This document shows positions 45,006 through 52,893 of a DNA stretch of 64,000 bases, piece by piece. This DNA comes from Amycolatopsis umgeniensis. GTDB lineage: Bacteria > Actinomycetota > Actinomycetes > Mycobacteriales > Pseudonocardiaceae. The DNA lies in assembly GCF_014205155.1 (NCBI RefSeq), contig NZ_JACHMX010000001.1, forward strand, positions 2,170,001 through 2,234,000. Direction: 5' to 3'. How positions within the stretch are numbered: position 1 is the stretch's first letter; every line of letters begins with the position of its first letter. The position numbers were made by a program, and so were the translations under genes. The notes beneath the pieces were generated by a model that saw only the letters and a program-made list of their open reading frames with translations, was not told where the DNA came from and made no database searches.

Positions 45006-45878
45006 TCAGGCGAGCAGTTTGTCCAGTTTGGCGCGGACCCTGTCGAGATCCTCGCTGTACTTGAGCACCGAGCCGAGTGTCCGCGCGCCCGTCGCGGCGT
45101 CCAATTCGGACATCCCGAGTGCGAGGAGCGCCTGAGCCCAGTCCAGGGATTCCGCCACTCCGGGCGGCTTCAGCAACTCCATCGTCCGGAGCCGCTGCAC
45201 CGCCGTCGCGACCTGGGCCGCGAGCCCTTCGCCCAGATCCGGGATCTTGCGGCGCAGGATCTCGATCTCGCGGCCGAGGTCCGGGTGTTCGAGCCAGTGA
45301 TAGAGACAGCGGCGCTTCAGCGCGTCGTGCACCTCCCGCGTCCGGTTGGAGGTGAGCACCACGAGCGGCGGATGTTCGGCGCGCACCTCGCCGAACTCGG
45401 GGATCGTCACCGCGTTCTCGTCGAGGAGTTGCAGCAGGAAGGCTTCGAACTCGTCGTCGGCCCTGTCGATCTCGTCGACCAGCAGGACACACGGCGCGGT
45501 CTGCAACGCCTTCAGCAGCGGCCGGGAGAGCAGGAATCGTTCGGTGTAAAGGGACTGCTCGGCGGCCTCGACGTCGAGGCCGCCGTCACCCGCGGCTTCG
45601 AGGGCGCGCAAATGCAGCAACTGGCGGGGGAAGTCCCATTCGTACAGTGCCTGCGCCGCGTCGATCCCTTCGTGGCACTGGAGCCGGATGAGCGGCATGC
45701 CGAGCGCCTCGGCCAGCCCCAAGGCGAGTGAGGTCTTGCCGGTACCCGGCTCACCCTCGCAGAACAGCGGGCGGCCGAGCCGCAACGCGAGGAACCCGGC
45801 CGTGGCGATGCCGTCGTCGGCGAGGTAGCCGACCGATTCGAGGGCTTCGGCCAGTTTCTCGGGCGATTCGACGGTCAC
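45006..45878 (-). CDS. MoxR-family AAA ATPase (CoxD-like)
   Basis: 290-aa AAA+ ATPase: Walker A EGEPGTGKTSLA (about 36-47), Walker B VLLVDEIDRADDE (about 113-125), sensor segment VLTSNRTREV. MoxR proteins act with VWA partners; CoxD and CoxE together mature the Mo-Cu or Mo centre of CO-dehydrogenase-type enzymes. The GTG at 45878 gives the family start. It is 31 bp downstream of the nucleotidyltransferase gene and may be the last gene of the extended pca transcript. Confidence 0.9.
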   Translation of the reverse strand: MTVESPEKLAEALESVGYLADDGIATAGFLALRLGRPLFCEGEPGTGKTSLALGLAEALGMPLIRLQCHEGIDAAQALYEWDFPRQLLHLRALEAAGDGGLDVEAAEQSLYTERFLLSRPLLKALQTAPCVLLVDEIDRADDEFEAFLLQLLDENAVTIPEFGEVRAEHPPLVVLTSNRTREVHDALKRRCLYHWLEHPDLGREIEILRRKIPDLGEGLAAQVATAVQRLRTMELLKPPGVAESLDWAQALLALGMSELDAATGARTLGSVLKYSEDLDRVRAKLDKLLA

Positions 45879-45909
45879 GTCCCGATCGTAGGCCTCGGTG
45901 AGCCGGAGA

Positions 45910-46479
45910 TCAGCCTGGAAGATCCTCGCGGCGATCCACGTCGTGCCCGGTGCCGAGGTCGCCGCATTCGACGAGCCGCAGGTCCGGACGCCCCTTGAGC
46001 CAGTCGCGCGCGCCCTTGTCCCCGGACGCGCCCGCCACGATCTCCGGCCACCAGCGACGGCCGAGTACGACGGGATGACCGGGAACGCCTTCATAGGCGG
46101 CGCGCGCGACGGTGTTCTCGTCGGCTCCGGCGGCGACTCGGCGCACCACTTCGGCACCGACTCCGGGCAGATCCACGAGGTGCACGACGGCGGCCTCGGC
46201 GCTGGTCGGTTCCAAGGCCCTCAAACCCGCGCGCAGGGACGCGCCCATGCCGGACTCCCAGTCTTCGGCCACGACGGCGGCCTCTTGCCCGGGCAGGAGG
46301 CCGCGAACTTCCTCGGCCGAAGCGCCCAGTACCACCCGGACAGGTGCGCAGCCGGCGTCGGTGAGCACCCTCAGCGCCCGGACGACGAACGGCTCCCCGT
46401 CGAGAACGGCCAGCGCTTTCGGCCCGCCGAACCGGCGTCCGGCCCCGGCCGCGAGCAGCAGCCCGGCGACCTCAGCCAT
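45910..46479 (-). CDS. MobA/MocA-like molybdenum cofactor nucleotidyltransferase
   Basis: 189-aa NTP-transferase with the N-terminal nucleotide motif LLLAAGAGRRFGGPKAL (6-22) and the metal Asp in HLVDLPGVG (about 100-108). By size and motif it is a MocA-type cytidylyl- or MobA-type guanylyltransferase attaching a nucleotide to molybdopterin; the CDP form is what CoxL-type enzymes use. ATG 46479 overlaps the IclR stop by 8 bp, coupling it to the pca operon. Confidence 0.87.
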   Translation of the reverse strand: MAEVAGLLLAAGAGRRFGGPKALAVLDGEPFVVRALRVLTDAGCAPVRVVLGASAEEVRGLLPGQEAAVVAEDWESGMGASLRAGLRALEPTSAEAAVVHLVDLPGVGAEVVRRVAAGADENTVARAAYEGVPGHPVVLGRRWWPEIVAGASGDKGARDWLKGRPDLRLVECGDLGTGHDVDRREDLPG

Positions 46480-47278
46480 GGCTCGCCCTGGTCGGCGGCG
46501 CCGAGGCCAGATCGGTCTCGATGGCCCGTGCCGCCGCGAGCAGCGACGGCAGCAGTTCACGCTCGACCGACTCCGGTGTCGTGCGGCTGGCGTGGGTGGA
46601 GAGGTTGACCGCGGCCACGACCCTGCCCCGCCTGTCCCGGATCGGCGCGGCGATCGAGCGGAGACCCTCTTCGAGTTCCTGGTCGACCATCGCGTAACCC
46701 TGCCGGTAGACCCGCTCCAGCTCGGCGATCAGGTCCTGCTGCCTGGTCAGCGTGTGCGCGGTCAGTTTCTCGAGTTTGGCCGCGTCGAAGTAGCCGTGCA
46801 GGTCTTCGCCTTCGAGCCCGGCCAGCAGGACGTGCCCCATCGATGTCGCGTGGGCCGGGAAGCGGGTGCCGACGTTGATGCTGACGGTCATGATCCGCGA
46901 AACGGCCACGCGCGCGACGTAGACGATGTCCAGGCCTTCGAGCACCGAGACCGAACTCGACTCGCGCACCTCGGCGGACAGCCGTTCCAGATGCGGCTGG
47001 GCGACCTCGGGCAGCGACAGGCTCGACAGGTACGAGTAGCCGAGTTCGAGGACCCGCGCGGTGAGCGAGAAGTACTTGCCGTCCGTGCGCACGTACCCCA
47101 GGTCGACGAGGGTGAGCAGGAACCGGCGGGCTGCCGCCCTGGTCAGCCCTGTCGAGCGGGCGACGTCGCTCAGCGTGAGTTCCGCCGCGTCCGCGTTGAA
47201 CGCCTTGATCACCGCCAGCCCGCGTTCCAGCGACTGGACATGGTGCGCTCCGCGCTCGGTCACCTCGCCTTCGTCCAT
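46472..47278 (-). CDS. pcaR: IclR-family regulator of protocatechuate catabolism (PcaR-like)
   Basis: 268-aa IclR protein. The winged helix includes SLERGLAVIKAFNADAAELT and LSDVARSTGLTRAAARRFLL; the effector domain has the SMGHVLLAGL segment typical of the PcaR/PcaU/PobR branch. It lies 9 bp after pcaC in the same direction, so it is encoded at the distal end of the operon it should control. Actinobacterial relatives respond to protocatechuate or beta-ketoadipate. Confidence 0.9.
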   Translation of the reverse strand: MDEGEVTERGAHHVQSLERGLAVIKAFNADAAELTLSDVARSTGLTRAAARRFLLTLVDLGYVRTDGKYFSLTARVLELGYSYLSSLSLPEVAQPHLERLSAEVRESSSVSVLEGLDIVYVARVAVSRIMTVSINVGTRFPAHATSMGHVLLAGLEGEDLHGYFDAAKLEKLTAHTLTRQQDLIAELERVYRQGYAMVDQELEEGLRSIAAPIRDRRGRVVAAVNLSTHASRTTPESVERELLPSLLAAARAIETDLASAPPTRASHG

Positions 47279-47287
47279 ACCGGAACC

Positions 47288-47692
47288 CTAACCGTCACCC
47301 CCTTCCTGAGCCGCAGGCTCACCGAGTTCGGCCAGCACCCGCTGGGCGACGGCGAACGCCGCGTTGGCGGCCGGGGCGCCCGCGTAGACGGCGGTGTGCA
47401 GCAGGACCTCGGAGATCTCCTGGGCGGTGAGTCCATTGTGGACGGCGGCTCGGACGTGCATGGCGAGCTCGTCGTGAGCGTGCAGCGCGGTGAGCGCGGC
47501 CAGGGTGACACAGCTGCGGGTCTTGCGGTCGAGCCCGTCGCGCGACCAGACCGAACCCCACGCGCCCCGGGTGATGTAGTCCTGGAACGGGCGGCTGAAC
47601 TCGGTGGTGCGGGCGACCGCGCGATCGACGTGCGCGTCGCCGAGGACTTCGCGGCGCACCCGCATGCCGGTCTCATAGGGGTCTTCGCTCAT
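47288..47692 (-). CDS. pcaC: 4-carboxymuconolactone decarboxylase (PcaC)
   Basis: 134-aa CMD-family decarboxylase producing beta-ketoadipate enol-lactone. The carboxymuconolactone motif is intact: WSRDGLDRKTRSCVTLAALT (about 49-68) and HVRAAVHNGLTAQEISEVLL (about 79-98). ATG 47692 overlaps the pcaD stop (ATGA). In many actinomycetes pcaD and pcaC are fused as pcaL; here they are separate coupled genes. Confidence 0.93.
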   Translation of the reverse strand: MSEDPYETGMRVRREVLGDAHVDRAVARTTEFSRPFQDYITRGAWGSVWSRDGLDRKTRSCVTLAALTALHAHDELAMHVRAAVHNGLTAQEISEVLLHTAVYAGAPAANAAFAVAQRVLAELGEPAAQEGGDG

Positions 47693-48483
47693 CGGGCCAC
47701 CTCCAGATGTTCGAGGATCAGCGCGGTGAACCGCTCCGGCTGTTCGAAGCTCCCCAGATGCGCGGCGCCCTCGACGACCTCGAGCCGCGCGTCCGGAACG
47801 CCGCCCGCGATCACCTCGGCGTGCTCGACCGGGGTGGCCGGATCCTCGGCCCCGGCGATGACCAGCGTCCGTGCCGCGATCTTGGGCAGATCGCCGACCA
47901 GGTCCATCCGTTCGATGGCCTCGCAGGACGCCGCGTAGCCCTCGGCGGGGACGCTCGCGATCATCTCGCGCAGGTAGCCGACGCTGCCGGGATACGCGGC
48001 GCCGTACCCGGCCGTCACCCAGCGGCCGACCCCGGCTTCGGCGACCGACCCGGTGCCGTTCTCCCGGACCGTCCTCGCCCTGTCCGCCCACATCCGCGGC
48101 GGCCCCAGTTTCGCGGACGTGCAGCACAGCGTGAGACTCTCGATCCGGTCCGGCGCGTTGACGCCCAGCCACATCCCGGTCATCCCGCCGAGCGAGAGCC
48201 CGACGAAATGGGCGCGTTCGACGCCGTGCTCGTCGAGCAGCGCGAGCAGGTCACCGCCGAGATCCTCGAGCGTGTACGGCCCGGGCGGCACCGGGGACGC
48301 GCCCTGCCCGCGGGTGTCGTACCGGATCACCCGGAACCCTTTGTCCACCAAGGGTTTCACCTGCGGTTCCCACATACGGTGGTCACTGCCGAGCGATCCG
48401 CTGAACACCACGGCAGGACCGTCCGCGGGCCCTTCCGCGACGCTGTGCACCTTCACCGGCTGAGACATCGAAAACTCAGACAT
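47689..48483 (-). CDS. pcaD: 3-oxoadipate enol-lactonase (PcaD)
   Basis: 264-aa alpha/beta hydrolase hydrolysing beta-ketoadipate enol-lactone. Nucleophile elbow GLSLGGMTG (about 94-102), FSGSLGSDHRMWEPQ near the N terminus and a C-terminal GAAHLGSFEQPE with the catalytic His. ATG 48483 overlaps the pcaG stop by 8 bp; an ATG five codons later is an alternative. Confidence 0.93.
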   Translation of the reverse strand: MSEFSMSQPVKVHSVAEGPADGPAVVFSGSLGSDHRMWEPQVKPLVDKGFRVIRYDTRGQGASPVPPGPYTLEDLGGDLLALLDEHGVERAHFVGLSLGGMTGMWLGVNAPDRIESLTLCCTSAKLGPPRMWADRARTVRENGTGSVAEAGVGRWVTAGYGAAYPGSVGYLREMIASVPAEGYAASCEAIERMDLVGDLPKIAARTLVIAGAEDPATPVEHAEVIAGGVPDARLEVVEGAAHLGSFEQPERFTALILEHLEVAR

Positions 48484-49024
48484 CGAAGAACACCGTTTCC
48501 CCCGCGCCCTGCAACCGGACGTCGAACCGGTAGCCCTCGTCCGTCTTGGTGGCGATCAACGTGCTCCGGCGGCTCTCCGGCACCGAGGCCAGCACCGGGT
48601 CCTGGGAAGTGTCGTCGTCCTCGAAGTAGATCCGGGTGACGACGCGGTGCAGCAGACCGCGGGCGAGCACCGAGACGTCGATATGCGGTGCCTGGGTGCT
48701 GCCCGCCGGACCGGGCACCAGGCCGGGCTTGATCGTCCGGATCTCGTAGTTGCCGTCCGGATCGGTCGGGCAGCGCCCGAAACCCCGGAACCCGCTCGCG
48801 ACCGCTCCGCGCGGATCGTCGGGGTGATCGAACCGGCCGTCGGCGTCGGCCTGCCAGGTCTCGATCATCGCGTCCGGAACGGGGTCGCCCGCGCCGTCGA
48901 GCACCCGGCCGTGGATGCGGATCGCGGCCGGTTCGTCCGCGGGGACGACCTCCGGCCCGTCCGGCCAGGGCAGGCCGATGGACAGGTACGGGCCGACGGT
49001 CTGGGAAGGCGTCGTCTCCGGCAT
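48476..49024 (-). CDS. pcaG: Protocatechuate 3,4-dioxygenase alpha subunit (PcaG)
   Basis: 182-aa alpha chain of the intradiol ring-cleavage dioxygenase that converts protocatechuate to 3-carboxy-cis,cis-muconate. Segments SQTVGPYLSIGLPW (7-20), DAMIETWQADADGRFDHPDD (51-70) and PHIDVSVLARGLLHRVVTRIYF are typical; as in other alpha subunits the full Tyr/His iron site is not kept. ATG 49024 overlaps the pcaH stop. Confidence 0.94.
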   Translation of the reverse strand: MPETTPSQTVGPYLSIGLPWPDGPEVVPADEPAAIRIHGRVLDGAGDPVPDAMIETWQADADGRFDHPDDPRGAVASGFRGFGRCPTDPDGNYEIRTIKPGLVPGPAGSTQAPHIDVSVLARGLLHRVVTRIYFEDDDTSQDPVLASVPESRRSTLIATKTDEGYRFDVRLQGAGETVFFDV

Positions 49025-49758
49025 CAGTGCTCGTCCTCCTCGTCCTCGAAGACCGACGCCTCGCGACCGCGCACGACGATGTCGAACTGGAAGGCCAGCG
49101 CCCATTCGGCTTCGGTGCGGTCGAGGTCGAACCGCGCGATCATCCGCTGCCGGGCCTTCTCGTCCGGAATGGAGTTGAAGATCGGGTCCTGCGAGAACAG
49201 CGGGTCTTCCGGGAAGTACATCTGGGTGACCAGCCGCTGGGTGAACGCGCTGCCGAAGACGGAGAAGTGGATGTGCGCCGGCCGCCAGGCGTTGTCGTGG
49301 TTCTTCCACGGGTACGCGCCCGGTTTGATGGTGGTGAAGGTGTAGCGGCCCTCGCTGTCGGTCAGTGTCCTGCCCGCGCCGTCGAAATGGGGGTCGATCG
49401 GTGACGGCCAGCGATCCCCGGTGTGCCGGTACCGGCCGCCCGCGTTCGCCTGCCAGATCTCCACGAGTGAATCCCGGACCGGCCGCCCGTCACCGTCGAG
49501 CAGCCGTCCGGTGACGATGATCCGCTGCCCCTGCGGCTCGCCCTCGTGGCCTTGGGTGAGGTCGTTGTCGAATTCGCCGATCCGCCCCGGGCCCAGCGCC
49601 GGACCGGTGACCTCGGTCAGCAGATGCGGAAGGACGATCAACGGCTCTTGGGGATGGCGCAGCGCCGTCGACCGGTACCCGGCGTAGTCGAGCGGGGGAT
49701 GCGTCCCCTCCGGATCGCGCCGATAGCGCGGGAGCCTCAGTTCTGCGGGTGCGGACAT
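49024..49758 (-). CDS. pcaH: Protocatechuate 3,4-dioxygenase beta subunit (PcaH)
   Basis: 244-aa catalytic beta chain. The non-haem Fe(III) ligands are recognisable: Tyr in ANAGGRYRHTGDR, Tyr in KPGAYPWKNHDN, and two His in WRPAHIHFSVFG. The start at 49758 has a strong GGAGGAGG ribosome-binding site. It lies 30 bp after pcaF, the largest gap inside the operon between pcaI and pcaC, and overlaps pcaG by the ATGA. Confidence 0.95.
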   Translation of the reverse strand: MSAPAELRLPRYRRDPEGTHPPLDYAGYRSTALRHPQEPLIVLPHLLTEVTGPALGPGRIGEFDNDLTQGHEGEPQGQRIIVTGRLLDGDGRPVRDSLVEIWQANAGGRYRHTGDRWPSPIDPHFDGAGRTLTDSEGRYTFTTIKPGAYPWKNHDNAWRPAHIHFSVFGSAFTQRLVTQMYFPEDPLFSQDPIFNSIPDEKARQRMIARFDLDRTEAEWALAFQFDIVVRGREASVFEDEEDEH

Positions 49759-49788
49759 GCTGCCTCCTCCAGGCGCGGTCAGTGAGCT

Positions 49789-50967
49789 TTAGCGGGCTTC
49801 GAGGACGACGGCCAGCCCCTGGCCGACACCGATGCAGATCGCCGCCAGCCCCCACCGGCCGCCGGTGCGACGCAGGTGATGGGCCAGCGTGCCGAGGATC
49901 CGGCCGCCGGAGGCGCCCAGCGGATGCCCGATCGCGATCGCGCCGCCGTTGACGTTGACGATCTCCGGGTCGAGCTTCGACCAGTCCCGCAGGCAGGCCA
50001 GCGACTGCGCGGCGAAGGCCTCGTTCAGTTCCACGGCCGCCAGGTCTTCCCAGCCGATCCCGGCCCGCTCCAAGGCGATCTCGGCCGCGCGGACCGGCCC
50101 GATACCGAAGACGTCGGGATCGACGCCCGCGGCGCCCCGGCCCGCGATCCGCGCCAGCGGATCTTTGCCGAGCCGCTTCCCGGCGGCCTCGTCGCCGAGC
50201 AGCAGGGCGGAGGCGCCGTCGTTCAGCGGCGACGCGTTCGCGGCGGTGACCGTCCCTTGTGGACGGAAGACGGGCTTGAGCTTCGCGAGCTTCTCCGTGC
50301 TGGAGCCAGGCCGGATGCCCTCGTCATGAGTGAGTTCGACACCCTCGACGGGTACGACGTGATCGTCGTAGAACCCCTCGTCCCAGGCGCGGGCGGCGTT
50401 GACGTGACTGCGGACGGCGAACGCGTCCTGCTCGTCGCGGCCGATGCCGTAACGCTCGGCGAGCTGCTCGGTGGACTCGCCGAGCGAGACCGTCCACTGC
50501 TCGGGCATCTTCGGGTTGACCATGCGCCAGCCCAGCGCGGTGGAGTACAGCGTCTGGTTTCCGGCGGGGAAGGCCTTCTCCGGCTTCTGCATGACCAGCG
50601 GGGAGCGGCTCATCGACTCGACCCCGCCCGCGACGGCGAGCGAAGCGTCGCCGACCTGGACCGACCGGCTCGCCTGCATGACCGCGTCGAGACCGGAGCC
50701 GCACAGCCGGTTGACCGTGGCGCCGGGCACCGTCGTCGGCCAGCCCGCCAGCAGCGCCGCCATCCGCGCGACGTTGCGGTTGTCCTCGCCCGCGCCGTTG
50801 GCGTCGCCGAGCACCACCTCGTCCACCGTGGCCGGGTCGAGGTCGTTGCGCTCGGCCAGCGCCCGCAGCACGGTGGCGGCGAGGTCGTCCGGCCGGACCC
50901 CGGACAGGGCGCCGCCGTACTTGCCGAACGGGGTACGGATGGCGTCGAACAGGAAGACGTCGGTCAT
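49789..50967 (-). CDS. pcaF: Beta-ketoadipyl-CoA thiolase (PcaF)
   Basis: 392-aa thiolase cleaving beta-ketoadipyl-CoA to succinyl-CoA and acetyl-CoA. Nucleophilic Cys in NRLCGSGLDAV (about 87-97), GGVESMSRSP, the NEAFAAQSL His/Asn segment, GGAIAIGHPLGASG and the C-terminal CIGVGQG Cys motif are all present. ATG 50967 overlaps the pcaJ stop (ATGA); the frame open further upstream lies inside pcaJ. Confidence 0.95.
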   Translation of the reverse strand: MTDVFLFDAIRTPFGKYGGALSGVRPDDLAATVLRALAERNDLDPATVDEVVLGDANGAGEDNRNVARMAALLAGWPTTVPGATVNRLCGSGLDAVMQASRSVQVGDASLAVAGGVESMSRSPLVMQKPEKAFPAGNQTLYSTALGWRMVNPKMPEQWTVSLGESTEQLAERYGIGRDEQDAFAVRSHVNAARAWDEGFYDDHVVPVEGVELTHDEGIRPGSSTEKLAKLKPVFRPQGTVTAANASPLNDGASALLLGDEAAGKRLGKDPLARIAGRGAAGVDPDVFGIGPVRAAEIALERAGIGWEDLAAVELNEAFAAQSLACLRDWSKLDPEIVNVNGGAIAIGHPLGASGGRILGTLAHHLRRTGGRWGLAAICIGVGQGLAVVLEAR

Positions 50968-51719
50968 GCGCTCGCCCTTTTGAGGTCTCGGAGGATGCGG
51001 AGTTCTGCCTCGGTCGGTGCCGGGGTGGTTCCCAGGTCGCCTGCCACCTTCAGTTTCCACCCGGTCGCCTCGACGACCTGATCGACCTCGATCCCGGGGT
51101 GCAGTTCGGTGAGCGTGAGCTCGGCGGTCTCCGGGTCCGGCCGCATCAGGCCGAGGTCGGTGACCACCAGCGTCGGCCCGGCGCCGGGGAGGCCGAGCCG
51201 CTCGCGGTCGCCCTTGCCGGTGCCGTGACCGAACGACGTCACGAAGTCGACCTTCTCGACGAACGTGCGGGGGCTCTGCCGGAGCACCACGAACACCTCG
51301 CGACAGGAAGCGGCGATCTCCGGCGCCCCGCCCGCCCCGGGGAGCCGCACCTTGGGATTGGCGTAGTCCGGGCCGATGACGGTGGTGTTGATGTTGCCGA
51401 ACTTGTCCAGCTGGGCGGCACCGAGGAAGCCGACGTCGATCCGGCCGGGCTGGAGCCAGTAGTTGAAGACCTCGGGGACACTGACCACCGCGTCCGCGGT
51501 GTCGGCGAGTTCGCCGTCGCCGATGGACAGCGGGAGACGGCTCGGTTTGGCGCCGAGACACCCGGATTCGTAGATCAGCGTGAGGTTCGGCGCGTGCCCG
51601 CGGCGGGCCAGGTTGGCGGCCGTGCTGGGCAGGCCGATGCCCACGAAACAGGACATCCAGTCACCGAGCGCGCGAGCGGCGGCGACGCTCATCATCTCGT
51701 CGGAGGTGTACTCGGTCAT
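50964..51719 (-). CDS. pcaJ: 3-oxoadipate CoA-transferase subunit B (PcaJ)
   Basis: 251-aa beta subunit of the CoA-transferase that activates beta-ketoadipate with succinyl-CoA. The catalytic Glu is in LIYESGCLGAKP (about 48-59); GLPSTAANLARRG and DFVTSFGHGTGKGDRERLGL are also typical. ATG 51719 overlaps the pcaI stop, giving a coupled I-J pair. Confidence 0.94.
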   Translation of the reverse strand: MTEYTSDEMMSVAAARALGDWMSCFVGIGLPSTAANLARRGHAPNLTLIYESGCLGAKPSRLPLSIGDGELADTADAVVSVPEVFNYWLQPGRIDVGFLGAAQLDKFGNINTTVIGPDYANPKVRLPGAGGAPEIAASCREVFVVLRQSPRTFVEKVDFVTSFGHGTGKGDRERLGLPGAGPTLVVTDLGLMRPDPETAELTLTELHPGIEVDQVVEATGWKLKVAGDLGTTPAPTEAELRILRDLKRASA

Positions 51720-52525
51720 GCCTTCACTCCCGTCAGCTCGTCGAGCCAGCGGGTGAAGCTCTCCCTGTCCCGGCCGATCGCGTCCCATGCCTGGTACGCG
51801 TCGTTGTCCCGCTCGTAGTACCCCGCCGCGTACGACGGCTTCGCGCCACCAGGCACCTCGGCGACGGCTGTCACCGCCCACGACGGCAGCACGATCGCAC
51901 CCGGACGGGGCTCCAGTTCGTCCACGACCTCCTCGACGGTGATCAGCGATCGTTTCGCCGCCAGCACCGCCTCCTTCTGCACGCCGGTGATACCCCAGAT
52001 CTGGACGTTGCCCGCCCGATCGGCGCGCTGGGCGTGCACGATCGTCACGTCCGGGTTGAGGGCGGGGACGGCGGCGAGCCGCTCACCGGTGAACGGGCAG
52101 GTGATGGGCTTGATCGTGTCGGTCTGCGCGGGGAGATCGGTGCCCGTGTAGCCGCGCAGCACGGCGAACGGCAGACCCGAGGCGCCGGCGACGTACCGAT
52201 TCGCCATGCCCGCGTGACTGTGTTCCTCTATCTCCAGGGGCACCGGCCAGGAATGCTGGACCGCGTCACGGAAACGGTGCAGCGAGCCGACGCCGGGATT
52301 GCCACCCCACGAGAAGATCAGCTTGCTCGCGCAGCCCGCGCCGATGAGCTGGTCGTAAACGATGTCCGGGGTCATGCGGACCAGCGTCAGACCGGTGCGG
52401 CGCTGGCGGATGATCTCGTGGCCGGCGGCGACGGGAATGAGGTGCGTGAAGCCCTCGAGCGCGACGATGTCGCCATCGCGCACCAGCCGCGCCACGGCCT
52501 CCTTCAACGACAGCAGCTCCGCCAT
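51716..52525 (-). CDS. pcaI: 3-oxoadipate CoA-transferase subunit A (PcaI)
   Basis: 269-aa alpha subunit and first gene of the leftward pca operon. Visible are DGDIVALEGFTHLIPVAAGH (17-36), FSWGGNPGVGSLHRFRDA and the HSHAGMANRYVAGASGLP segment of family I CoA-transferase alpha chains. ATG 52525 follows GGGAG at 5 nt. The region just upstream contains a candidate PcaR-type operator. Confidence 0.94.
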   Translation of the reverse strand: MAELLSLKEAVARLVRDGDIVALEGFTHLIPVAAGHEIIRQRRTGLTLVRMTPDIVYDQLIGAGCASKLIFSWGGNPGVGSLHRFRDAVQHSWPVPLEIEEHSHAGMANRYVAGASGLPFAVLRGYTGTDLPAQTDTIKPITCPFTGERLAAVPALNPDVTIVHAQRADRAGNVQIWGITGVQKEAVLAAKRSLITVEEVVDELEPRPGAIVLPSWAVTAVAEVPGGAKPSYAAGYYERDNDAYQAWDAIGRDRESFTRWLDELTGVKA

Positions 52526-52539
52526 CCCCACTCCCGGTT

Positions 52540-52574
52540 GTTCGTATCGCGCACACTTGTTCTGTATCTGAACA
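52540..52574 (-). promoter_or_regulatory. Candidate PcaR operator and inverted repeat before pcaI
   Basis: GTTCG-N5-CGCAC (52540-52554) matches the outer halves of the PcaR-box consensus known from Pseudomonas, 15-29 bp upstream of the pcaI ATG. A second inverted repeat TGTTC-N7-GAACA (52558-52574) is adjacent. Position over the probable promoter fits control by the IclR protein encoded at the operon end. Confidence 0.5.
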
Positions 52575-52619
52575 TAGCACAGCCGGGCCGGTCGGGGCAC
52601 TCCTTCTTTGGGTGGGCCG

Positions 52620-52690
52620 AAGGGGCCTTTCACCGCATGACACGGGGGCAAAGCGCCCCTCACCACGTGAGACGCGGCGAAGGGCCCCTT
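52620..52690. repeat. Imperfect inverted repeat of the GGGGCCTTTCACCGC type, copy 1
   Basis: AAGGGGCCTTTCACCGC (52620-52636) pairs with GCGGCGAAGGGCCCCTT (52674-52690) at 15 of 17 positions. It lies in the 368-bp intergenic stretch 52526-52893 between pcaI and the GH27 gene, which holds three palindromes and no gene I can support. Confidence 0.6.
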
Positions 52691-52752
52691 CAGCCCGCAG
52701 TGGGCCGGCACGTAAGCGGACCGGTCACGATCGCGACCGATACAGAGGGGGC

Positions 52753-52793
52753 TGTGTGGAAATAGGGACACTCAACGTCCCTATTTCCACACA
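52753..52793. repeat. Perfect 17-bp palindrome, TGTGTGGAAATAGGGAC
   Basis: Arms 52753-52769 and 52777-52793 are exactly complementary around a 7-nt loop (ACTCAAC). The AT-containing arm is unlike the surrounding sequence and unlike the other repeats in this gap. It is not close enough to either gene to be an obvious terminator (100 bp from the GH27 stop). Confidence 0.7.
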
Positions 52794-52810
52794 CCCTCAC
52801 CCAGAACAGC

Positions 52811-52857
52811 GGCAAGGGGCCTTCCACCGCGAAAAGTCCGCGATGAAAGGCCCCGCC
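52811..52857. repeat. Imperfect inverted repeat of the GGGGCCTTTCACCGC type, copy 2
   Basis: GGGGCCTTCCACCGCG (52816-52831) pairs with CGCGATGAAAGGCCCC (52839-52854) at 14 of 16 positions, loop 7 nt. It ends 37 bp from the stop of the leftward GH27 gene, so it may terminate that operon. Confidence 0.6.
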
Positions 52858-52893
52858 TCGCGCCGGCGAGCCGCCACCGGCCGGCGCGAAGTC

